Shown here: positions 1 to 5,221 of the stretch, piece after piece
How the letters are laid out: every line of letters starts with the position of its first letter
Numbering within the stretch: position 1 is the first letter of the stretch
Assembly: GCA_030592245.1 (NCBI GenBank)
Contig: JAUVJV010000201.1
Span: 1 to 5,221, forward strand
Length of the DNA stretch: 5,221 nucleotides
Direction of reading: 5' to 3'
DNA from: Candidatus Eiseniibacteriota bacterium
GTDB lineage: Bacteria > Arandabacterota > Arandabacteria > Arandabacterales > Arandabacteraceae
Notes under the pieces: generated by a model
What the model was told of the DNA's origin: nothing
What the model saw: the letters and a program-made list of their open reading frames with translations, nothing else
The model's database searches: none
Position numbers and translations under genes: made by a program

Positions 1-1216
1 CCTCGGTGGGATCTCCCACGACGCTCCAGGTGTCACGGTCGATACTCGCATCGTTATTGAGGGCGCCGATCTTGAGGAGCATCTCCAGTTGGGCCGTGTC
101 CTCCGAGAAGCCCCCTTCCGGCTTGTAACCCGATCCCTCGACCCGTACGTCCCTCCCATTGGCAAAGAGATGCCTGACCGTCATCTGGTTCAGCGTGAGG
201 GTCCCGGTCTTATCGGTGCATATGACCGTCGTGCATCCTAAGGTCTCGACACTGGGAAGCCTCCTGACGAGGGCATTGCGGGCGACCATGCGGCGAACCC
301 CGAGGGAGAGCGATATCGTGACCACCGCGGGGAGGCCTTCCGGGATGGCCGCCACCGCAAGTGCTACAGCCGTGAAGAAGAGCTCTATCACGTCCGTGTC
401 ATAGAGGAATATCCCGGTCACGAAGACAACACCGCAGACCGCCAGAGTGATGAGTCCCAGCCACTTTCCCAGGCCCGCCAGCTGCCTCTGCAGGGGTGTC
501 TGCTCAGTCCGGACGAACTGGATCATGTTGGCGATCCGGCCTATCTCGGTCTTCATTCCCGTGGCGCAGACCAAGGTCTTTCCCCGGCCCCGTGTAACTA
601 CGGTGCCGGAAAAGACCATATTGCGCATCTCCGCGATCGGTGTCGTGCGGCCTTCCCGCACAGGGAGTGATTCCACGTCCTTTGTGACCGGTGTGGATTC
701 GCCTGTGAGCGCGGACTCCTGGGTCTCGAGCTCGAATTCCTCGATGAGGCGCGAGTCGGCAGGAATCTTGTCCCCTGCATCGAGCAGCACTATGTCCCCG
801 GGCACGATCTCGCCGGCATCTATCTCGACCTCTTTCCCATCCCTCAAGGCGACGGCCTTCAGGCTCGCCATCCTCTGGAGCGCCTCGATGGCCTTCTCCG
901 CCCTTGCCTCCTGAAAGAAGCCGAGGGCCGCATTGAGGATGAGGATGATGCCGATCACGAGGGCATCGACCGCCTCGCCGATCAAGAGAGAGACCAGGAC
1001 TGCGCCAAGGAGGATCCAGATCACGGGTGAGTTGAACTGGGCAAGGAGCTTACCGAACCAGTGCTCGCCGGCCGCCTTCTCGATCTCGTTGCGACCGTGA
1101 ATGGTGAGCCTCTTGCGGGCTTCCTTGCTCTCGAGCCCGTCTGCAGACGAGTCCAGCTCGCGGAGCAGATTCTCGAACGGAAGTGTGGAGCATTCAGCCG
1201 CGGTCAATTCGCTCAA
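1..1216 (-). CDS. P-type cation-transporting ATPase, P2A (Ca2+-ATPase-like), N-terminal part, cut by the window edge
   Basis: This is a membrane pump that uses ATP to move a cation, probably Ca2+, across the cytoplasmic membrane. My own translation of the minus strand gives 405 uninterrupted residues ending at the left edge. In order: a cation-ATPase N-terminal domain (about 12-60); hydrophobic helices M1 and M2 (about 64-101); the actuator domain with TGES at 171-174; helices M3 (about 250-271) and M4 (about 277-305) with PEGLP at 292-296; the phosphorylation motif DKTGTLT at 335-341, with D335 as the phosphorylated Asp; and the start of the nucleotide-binding domain, ending in GDPTE. E293 aligns with the M4 Ca2+-site glutamate of SERCA pumps. 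Family members are usually about 850-920 residues, so roughly half is missing, including the second metal-site residues on M5/M6. The metal is therefore inferred. I chose the TTG at 1216 because AGGAG lies 6 nt upstream and the first in-frame ATG is near residue 116. It begins 37 nt after the hydroxylase large-subunit stop, with no visible terminator between them, so co-transcription is likely. Confidence 0.93.
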   Translation of the reverse strand, partial: MSELTAAECSTLPFENLLRELDSSADGLESKEARKRLTIHGRNEIEKAAGEHWFGKLLAQFNSPVIWILLGAVLVSLLIGEAVDALVIGIILILNAALGFFQEARAEKAIEALQRMASLKAVALRDGKEVEIDAGEIVPGDIVLLDAGDKIPADSRLIEEFELETQESALTGESTPVTKDVESLPVREGRTTPIAEMRNMVFSGTVVTRGRGKTLVCATGMKTEIGRIANMIQFVRTEQTPLQRQLAGLGKWLGLITLAVCGVVFVTGIFLYDTDVIELFFTAVALAVAAIPEGLPAVVTISLSLGVRRMVARNALVRRLPSVETLGCTTVICTDKTGTLTLNQMTVRHLFANGRDVRVEGSGYKPEGGFSEDTAQLEMLLKIGALNNDASIDRDTWSVVGDPTE

Positions 1217-1222
1217 GCCTGT

Positions 1223-1227
1223 CTCCT
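1223..1227 (-). promoter_or_regulatory. Shine-Dalgarno sequence for the P-type ATPase
   Basis: The minus strand reads AGGAG here, with 6 nt before the TTG at 1216-1214. It lies in the 37-nt gap after the large-subunit stop and is the reason for accepting a TTG start. Confidence 0.7.
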
Positions 1228-1253
1228 GCTGGAGGTCCCGCTCACCGGAAAAG

Positions 1254-3617
1254 TCAGACGCCGGCCTCCTTGAGCGCGTCGAGGACCCTCTCGGGGGTGA
1301 AAGGGAGATCCCGCAGTCTGACACCCGTTGCATCGAAGATGGCATTGGCGATCGCCGGGGGAACATTGTCGACGCACACCTCCCCGACACTCTTGACCCC
1401 GAACGGGTGCGTGGGCTCATCGGTCTCCACGATGATGGCCTTGATATCCGGCAGATCCAGCGATGTGGGCACCTTATAATCCATCAGCGAGGCATTGAGC
1501 ATCCGGCCATCCTCCGAGAACCGCATCTCCTCGGAGATGGCATAACCCACGGCCATCGACACCGACCCGATGATCTGGCCCTCGGCCAGGGTGGGGTTGA
1601 CCACTCTTCCCAGGTCGACGGCAGAGGCGATATCCACAATCTTCACAGCGCCCGTATCCAGGTCGACCTCCACCTCCACCACACAGGCCCCGAAGGGAGG
1701 TGGACACTCGAGGGTAAGGAAAGAAGCCGATTCGACGATCTGTTGCTTGGTCTCTCCATAGAAGGACTTGAGCGCTGCCTCCTTCATGTGCACGCGCTTG
1801 CCCGAGGCGGATACGAAGCTCCCATCCTTGAATTCGATCTCGGCCGGGTCGGCTCCCATCAGCTCCCCTGCCACTTCCCGGAGCTTGTCCCTCACCTTCT
1901 CGGCGGCCATGACCACGGCCATTCCGGATACATAGGTGGTACTGGAACCATAAGCTCCCACGTCAAACGGTGTGTAATCGGTGTCGGACGAATACACCAC
2001 GATATCATCCAGTGAGACTCCCAGCACCTCCGCGGCCATCTGGGCCAGGATCGTGTCGCTTCCTGTTCCCAGATCGGTGGCTCCAACGAGCAGGTTAAAG
2101 GAGCAGTCCTCGTTGACCTTTATGGTTGCGCCCCCCATATCCTCACCCGGTATCCCCGTACCGTGCATGCAGACCGCCATTCCCCTGCCGCGCACGATGC
2201 GCCTGAATGGTCCGGACCGGACCTCCTTCCTGGTATCTGGGACGGCGGCGATGGCCTTTTCGATGCACCTGTCCATCCCGCAGGAGTTTATGATCCGTCT
2301 GAATCCTGCCTTGCCCTCGCCGAGCTGGGGGGCTATGGGGTCTTCGTCACCCTCTCTTATCATGTTTATCTTTCGAAGCTCGAGCGGGTCCATCCCCATG
2401 GCATGGGCGATTTCATCCATGTGAGACTCCAGGGCAAAGTAGCCCTGGGGTGCGCCGTATCCCCGCATCGCCCCCGCGACCGGCAGGTTGGTGTAGACCA
2501 CATCTGCCACGAATTTCACGTTCGGTGATTTATAGAGGGGGAGCGACTTGCTTCCCGTATTGGATTGGACCGTCAAGGCATGGCTCCCGTATGCCCCGGT
2601 ATTGGCCAGTACCCTCATCTCATTGGCGAGGATCCGGCCGCCGGATGTAAGCCCGGTCTTCATGGTAAGCGACTGAGGATGCCGGGTCCGCGAGCAGTAG
2701 AACTCCTCGTCCCGCTTCAATTCCATGGCGACCGGCCGCCCGGTCTTCAAGGCTATGTGCCCACACAGGTCCTCGAGCACGATCTCCTGTTTGCCGCCGA
2801 ACGCGCCGCCTATCCTGGGCTTGATCACCCTTATTCTGGAAATGGGCACCTGGTTAACGCGCGCCACGATTCGCCTGGCATGGAACGGGACCTGCGTCGC
2901 GGTCACAATCACCAGCCTGCGCGCACCATCGAGATACGAATAGCAGACATGTGGCTCCAGGGTGACATGCTGGACATAGTGCACCGAATAGGTATGCTCG
3001 AAAACGTGGTCAGCCTCCTTGAAACCCCTGGCGACATCACCCAATTCAACGTCTATTCGCGCGGCGAGATTCCTGCCGGCATCATGGATCCCCGTTGAGT
3101 CCGGCTCATCATGAATCAGGGGGGCTCCATCGGCAAGCGCCTCGCGCGAGTCAAAAACGGCCGGCAACACTTCATAGTCGACTTCCAGCAGGTCGCATCC
3201 GGCCTCCGCCGCGGCCTCGTCCTCGGCCACCACGACCGCCACCCTGTCTCCCACGTGCCTCACTCTGCTGTCGAGCATATAGGTATCATAAGGCGAGGGC
3301 TCAGGGTAGTTCTGTCCCGCCGTGGTAAAAGGAATCCTCGGAACATCCTCATGGGTAAGTACCATCAGTACGCCCGGGACCTCAAGCGCACGGTCCTTCC
3401 TGACCTTCTTTATGATGGCGTGGGCATGCGGGCTCCTGAAGATCTTCGCATACAGCGCCCCATCCGGGACCATGTCCATGGTGTAATGGGGCGCCCCCGT
3501 CACCAGGGCCTCGGCATCGACCTTCCTGAGACGCTTCGATACCACCCTACGCTCGGTCTTCGCTCTCCAGGCTTTCATAAGTTCGGTATCCACGCCCTTC
3601 AGGGTCCCGCCGCTCAT
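1254..3617 (-). CDS. xanthine dehydrogenase family protein, molybdopterin-binding (large, catalytic) subunit
   Basis: This is the catalytic subunit of a cytoplasmic molybdenum hydroxylase, which holds the Mo-pterin cofactor and inserts water-derived oxygen into its substrate. It has 787 residues, normal for a separate large subunit. The N-terminal a/b-hammerhead domain (about 34-155) is followed by the two Mo-binding domains. Visible motifs are Q242 in TQVPFHARR (aligning with the Mo-contacting Gln767 of bovine XDH), GGAFGGKQE at 270-278, MRGYGAPQ at 384-391, DLGTGSDT at 515-522, SSTTYVSG at 558-565, and KSVGE at 742-746, where E746 is the expected catalytic base. R385 matches bovine Arg880, but Q277 stands where bovine XDH has Glu802. 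The CO dehydrogenase loop AYRCSFR is absent. Purine, aldehyde, N-heterocycle or aromatic substrates remain possible. I chose the ATG at 3617 because GAGGG lies 6 nt upstream; the longer in-frame start at 3683 would add 22 arginine-rich residues that overlap the Fe-S gene. It is the third gene of the operon. Confidence 0.95.
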   Translation of the reverse strand: MSGGTLKGVDTELMKAWRAKTERRVVSKRLRKVDAEALVTGAPHYTMDMVPDGALYAKIFRSPHAHAIIKKVRKDRALEVPGVLMVLTHEDVPRIPFTTAGQNYPEPSPYDTYMLDSRVRHVGDRVAVVVAEDEAAAEAGCDLLEVDYEVLPAVFDSREALADGAPLIHDEPDSTGIHDAGRNLAARIDVELGDVARGFKEADHVFEHTYSVHYVQHVTLEPHVCYSYLDGARRLVIVTATQVPFHARRIVARVNQVPISRIRVIKPRIGGAFGGKQEIVLEDLCGHIALKTGRPVAMELKRDEEFYCSRTRHPQSLTMKTGLTSGGRILANEMRVLANTGAYGSHALTVQSNTGSKSLPLYKSPNVKFVADVVYTNLPVAGAMRGYGAPQGYFALESHMDEIAHAMGMDPLELRKINMIREGDEDPIAPQLGEGKAGFRRIINSCGMDRCIEKAIAAVPDTRKEVRSGPFRRIVRGRGMAVCMHGTGIPGEDMGGATIKVNEDCSFNLLVGATDLGTGSDTILAQMAAEVLGVSLDDIVVYSSDTDYTPFDVGAYGSSTTYVSGMAVVMAAEKVRDKLREVAGELMGADPAEIEFKDGSFVSASGKRVHMKEAALKSFYGETKQQIVESASFLTLECPPPFGACVVEVEVDLDTGAVKIVDIASAVDLGRVVNPTLAEGQIIGSVSMAVGYAISEEMRFSEDGRMLNASLMDYKVPTSLDLPDIKAIIVETDEPTHPFGVKSVGEVCVDNVPPAIANAIFDATGVRLRDLPFTPERVLDALKEAGV

Positions 3618-3648
3618 GCCGCACCCTCGCCGCTCATGCCGCACCCTC
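3609..3648 (-). repeat. perfect 20-bp tandem duplication at the Fe-S/large-subunit junction
   Basis: On the plus strand the unit gccgctcatgccgcaccctc occurs at 3609-3628 and again at 3629-3648 with no mismatch. On the minus strand each copy carries an SD-like GAGGG, a 6-nt spacer and an ATGA stop/start overlap. In the upstream copy the TGA (3636-3634) ends the Fe-S subunit. In the downstream copy the ATG (3617-3615) starts the large subunit. Between them the duplication makes a seven-codon reading frame (3637 to 3614) in the third frame, encoding MSGEGAA, whose stop overlaps the large-subunit start in the same ATGA pattern. The simplest reading is a recent slippage or replication duplication of a translational-coupling site. 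Confidence 0.95.
3624..3628 (-). promoter_or_regulatory. Shine-Dalgarno sequence deciding the large-subunit start
   Basis: The minus strand reads GAGGG, 6 nt before the ATG at 3617. An identical copy 20 nt upstream (3644-3648) precedes the ATG of the seven-codon frame. This one is correctly placed for the large-subunit frame. Confidence 0.65.
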
Positions 3649-4107
3649 TTCCCGTATTCGCCGTGCCGCATCCATGATCGCATCCACCACTTTCACGTAG
3701 CCCGAGCACCTGCATATGTTGCCGGATATGGCTTCCCGGACTTCGTGGCGGGTCGGATCAGGCTTCGCATCGAGAAACGCCACGGCGGTCATGATCATGC
3801 CCGGCGTGCAGAAGCCGCACTGGGGCGCGCCGGCATCCATGAATGCTTCCTGAACCGGGTGGAGCTTCCCCTCATCAGCCAGGCCCTCAACCGTCTGAAC
3901 TGTTGCGCCATCGGCCTGTGCGGCCAGCATGATGCAGGAAGCGACGGGCCTGCCATTAAGAAGCACGGTGCAGGCCCCGCAGTTACCTGTCTCGCACGCG
4001 TTCTTGGCTCCCTTGTAACCCAACCATCTGAGGAGATCGAGCAGGGTCTCCCCCACATCGATCTCGACAATGTGATCCGTGCCGTTTATGCAGATCCTAA
4101 TCTCCAA
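3634..4107 (-). CDS. xanthine dehydrogenase family (2Fe-2S)-binding small subunit
   Basis: This is the electron-transfer subunit that carries two [2Fe-2S] clusters between the Mo centre and FAD. With the start chosen here it has 157 residues, typical of CoxS/CutS/XdhC-type small subunits. The N-terminal plant-ferredoxin-like domain carries C38, C43, C46 and C58 (CETGNCGACTV, then C58). The C-terminal helical domain carries C97 and C100 in QCGFCTPG, and C132 and C134 in ICRCSGY. All eight cluster cysteines are present, as is Gln96, which normally lies near the Mo cofactor. Two TTG codons could start it: 4113 and 4107. AGGAG ends directly against the first and lies 6 nt from the second, so 4107 is preferred; the longer form would add two residues. 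The gene overlaps the end of the FAD gene by 11 nt, which implies translational coupling, and its own stop lies in the duplicated 20-bp junction. Confidence 0.95.
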   Translation of the reverse strand: MEIRICINGTDHIVEIDVGETLLDLLRWLGYKGAKNACETGNCGACTVLLNGRPVASCIMLAAQADGATVQTVEGLADEGKLHPVQEAFMDAGAPQCGFCTPGMIMTAVAFLDAKPDPTRHEVREAISGNICRCSGYVKVVDAIMDAARRIREEGAA

Positions 4108-4948
4108 CGCCAACTCCTATATCCTTGACCGCATCGGCAATCGAACGAGCTACGAACACCTCGACCAGATGCCTGCGGTATTCCGAAGAAGCTTTCGAGT
4201 CAGATATTGCATTGATCATCTCCGAGGTCGAGCCGGCTATCCGCCGCACCAGATCCTCTGAGAGACGCTCACCTGCACCGGGAAGATCGGTCTCCTTCAG
4301 GAGAACCGGCGGAGAAGCACTCTGACCCACTGATATCCTCAAGGTCTCGATAGCGCCACCGGTGGAGACCTTGAGCATCGCGGAAGCGTTTACCAGGCCA
4401 ATGTCAATCGCGTTCCGGGTGAACTTGCCAAAACCGCATCCGGTTCGCTCTCCCGGTAAGGGAACTTCAACCTCGACAATGAGGTCATCACCCGGGGGCC
4501 AGCCTTTGGGAAGCAGGTCCTCCAGGGGCACGGTCCGGCGCTCCTTTCCCTGGAGCACCACCTTCGCACCCAATGCAAGGAGTGGAATCCCGATGTCGGA
4601 AGGAAGATATATACCCGAGAGCGCGCCGCCAACCGTCGCCATGTTCCGGATGAGCGGCGTCGCGCACGTGTGCGCAGCCTGGTACAGCACGGGAAGGGCG
4701 CGCTCAATCTCCTCCGTCACGAGCGCCGAGAGCCTGGTCGTTGCCCCTATTCGTATCGACTCTTTGTCGATACTCAGGCTGGTGAGACCCAGCCTGCAGA
4801 TATCGATCAGAACCTGGGCCCCGCTGGAAGCGTCGGGCACAACCGTGGTCCCGCCCGCAATATAGAGCGCCCCGGAACCTATCTCGGTCCTCAGCCTTAC
4901 GGCCTCCTCCACCGAGCAAGGAACCAAGTATTGCCTGAAAGATCTCAC
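4097..4948 (-). CDS. xanthine dehydrogenase family FAD-binding (medium) subunit
   Basis: This is the flavin subunit of the molybdenum hydroxylase. It takes electrons from the [2Fe-2S] clusters and passes them to an external acceptor such as NAD+ or ferredoxin; the acceptor cannot be read from the sequence. It has 283 residues, normal for CoxM/CutM/XdhB-type proteins. The PCMH-type FAD domain (about 1-165) holds AGGTTVVPD at 31-39 and IRNMATVGGAL at 100-110, the two pyrophosphate-binding loops. The C-terminal CO-dehydrogenase-flavoprotein domain (about 172-275) holds KFTRNAIDIGLVNASA at 175-190 and SEYRRHL at 255-261. The second loop has Ala where many relatives have Asn (GGN), and the first has TT where TD or TN is usual. 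There is no extra iron-sulfur insertion of the kind found in 4-hydroxybenzoyl-CoA reductase. The start is GTG at 4948, with GGGAGG 5 nt upstream. It is the first gene of the operon, directly behind a strong promoter candidate. Confidence 0.94.
   Translation of the reverse strand: MRSFRQYLVPCSVEEAVRLRTEIGSGALYIAGGTTVVPDASSGAQVLIDICRLGLTSLSIDKESIRIGATTRLSALVTEEIERALPVLYQAAHTCATPLIRNMATVGGALSGIYLPSDIGIPLLALGAKVVLQGKERRTVPLEDLLPKGWPPGDDLIVEVEVPLPGERTGCGFGKFTRNAIDIGLVNASAMLKVSTGGAIETLRISVGQSASPPVLLKETDLPGAGERLSEDLVRRIAGSTSEMINAISDSKASSEYRRHLVEVFVARSIADAVKDIGVGVGD
4114..4118 (-). promoter_or_regulatory. Shine-Dalgarno sequence deciding the Fe-S subunit start
   Basis: The minus strand reads AGGAG inside the last codons of the FAD gene. 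Spacing is 0 nt to the TTG at 4113 and 6 nt to the TTG at 4107, which favours the inner start. Confidence 0.65.
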
Positions 4949-4953
4949 TTAAG

Positions 4954-4959
4954 CCTCCC
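4954..4959 (-). promoter_or_regulatory. Shine-Dalgarno sequence for the FAD subunit
   Basis: The minus strand reads GGGAGG, 5 nt before the GTG at 4948. This is a near-ideal SD and supports the GTG start; the next in-frame starts would cut into the FAD domain. Confidence 0.75.
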
Positions 4960-4969
4960 AAAGCTAGAG

Positions 4970-4998
4970 ATTTTAACACCACCCCCGTGGTATTACAA
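4970..4998 (-). promoter_or_regulatory. predicted sigma70-type promoter of the hydroxylase operon
   Basis: On the minus strand a -35 box TTGTAA (4998-4993, four of six consensus bases) and a -10 box TAAAAT (4975-4970, five of six) are separated by exactly 17 nt. Transcription would start near 4963, about 15 nt before the GTG, leaving a short leader that contains the SD. The local AT-richness contrasts with the GC-rich surroundings. This is prediction by inspection only. Confidence 0.55.
4978..4991. promoter_or_regulatory. candidate operator: palindrome in the promoter spacer
   Basis: The plus strand reads ACCAC-CCCC-GTGGT, a perfect 5-bp inverted repeat around a 4-nt centre, lying between the -35 and -10 boxes. 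A repressor bound here would block RNA polymerase, but the arms are short and no regulator gene is visible in the window. Confidence 0.25.
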
Positions 4999-5049
4999 CA
5001 ACCTTGTGACAGGCCCGCATATGACCGGCGCGGATAGGACAGGCCAGCG

Positions 5050-5060
5050 CATCCGGCAGG
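5050..5060. repeat. dispersed copy of the CATCCGGCAGG repeat
   Basis: CATCCGGCAGG occurs here, identical to the first 11 bases of the array units starting at 5122 and 5152. It lies 72 bp from the first array unit, which is not a multiple of 15, so it is a separate copy and not a continuation. Confidence 0.7.
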
Positions 5061-5121
5061 TTTTTGACAGGCGGTCACGTCGAGAGGTGTGTGTCAATTG
5101 AGACCTGTGTTCATCCTCCTA

Positions 5122-5166
5122 CATCCGGCAGGCTCACATCCGGCAGACCCGCATCCGGCAGGCTTG
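5122..5166. repeat. 15-bp direct-repeat array, three units
   Basis: On the plus strand three adjacent 15-bp units begin at 5122, 5137 and 5152. Each starts CATCCGGCAG and differs only in its last five bases (GCTCA, ACCCG, GCTTG). The repeats have no dyad symmetry and are too short and too closely spaced for CRISPR. They lie about 120-165 bp upstream of the predicted promoter, so they could be a regulatory array, a minisatellite, or part of a coding tail on either strand. Both the minus and plus frames through the array are open to the right edge. Confidence 0.85.
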
Positions 5167-5221
5167 TGGCCTGGTCCATTTTGGAGTAGATTGGCAATGC
5201 TCATGAACATAAGGAAAATCC

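Noticed and set aside
447..914. 155-residue plus-strand open frame opposite the P-type ATPase
   Set aside because: It is Ser/Pro-rich, lies across the ATPase actuator domain on the other strand and has no family features.
1217..1253. Rho-independent terminator between the large subunit and the ATPase
   Set aside because: I found no stable GC stem followed by a T-run on the minus strand. The 37-nt gap is mostly ordinary spacer and the ATPase SD.
1101..2015. 304-residue plus-strand open frame opposite the large-subunit gene
   Set aside because: It is entirely antisense to a gene with all the expected family motifs. Its translation is rich in His, Arg and Asp with no recognisable domain. Such long antisense frames are common in GC-rich coding DNA.
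3618..3683. 22-residue N-terminal extension of the large subunit from the ATG at 3683
   Set aside because: It would overlap the Fe-S gene by 50 nt and is basic and unlike family N-termini. The ATG at 3617 has a well-placed SD and an ATGA context.
1254..4948. CO dehydrogenase (coxMSL), suggested by the medium-small-large gene order
   Set aside because: The large subunit has MRGYGAPQ where form I CODH has AYRCSFR and form II has AYRGAGR, so gene order alone is not enough.
4704..5078. 124-residue minus-strand frame spanning the promoter and the FAD gene
   Set aside because: It is out of frame with the FAD subunit, crosses the predicted promoter, and its sequence is low-complexity with no domain.
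5122..5166. CRISPR array
   Set aside because: The 15-bp units are directly adjacent with only 4-5 variable bases, so there are no true spacers, and no cas gene is visible.

Overview
The window is bacterial DNA, fairly GC-rich by eye, with dense, tightly packed genes that all lie on the minus strand. TTG and GTG starts with clear Shine-Dalgarno (SD) sequences are common. AGG (Arg) and ATA (Ile) codons are used freely. Together with the gene content, this loosely suggests an anaerobic or facultative bacterium, perhaps Desulfobacterota-like. That placement is a weak inference; nothing in the window fixes the taxon.

Layout, read in the direction of transcription (right to left): (i) about 4949-5221 is a non-coding or uncertain leader region. 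It holds a 15-bp direct-repeat array (5122-5166, with one dispersed copy at 5050) and a good sigma70-type promoter (4970-4998) with a small palindrome in its spacer. (ii) 4097-4948 encodes the FAD subunit of a molybdenum hydroxylase. (iii) 3634-4107 encodes the two-[2Fe-2S] subunit, overlapping the FAD gene by 11 nt. (iv) 1254-3617 encodes the large molybdopterin-binding catalytic subunit. It is joined to the Fe-S gene through a perfectly duplicated 20-bp stop/SD/start junction. (v) 1-1216 encodes the N-terminal 405 residues of a P-type (P2A, Ca2+-ATPase-like) cation pump, which begins 37 nt after the large-subunit stop and runs off the left edge.

The three hydroxylase genes should make one soluble enzyme of the xanthine dehydrogenase family. 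Substrate is hydroxylated at the Mo centre of the large subunit, and electrons pass through the two [2Fe-2S] clusters to FAD on the medium subunit. The order medium-small-large is that of coxMSL, but the large subunit lacks the CO dehydrogenase active-site loop. Its substrate pocket also does not clearly match canonical xanthine dehydrogenase, so the substrate is left open. The ATPase has no obvious biochemical link to the hydroxylase, but the spacing suggests it is transcribed with it.

I see no CRISPR array, tRNA, rRNA, insertion sequence, phage gene or evident new defence system. The most distinctive feature is the duplicated translational-coupling junction at 3609-3648, followed by the repeat-bearing region at the right edge.
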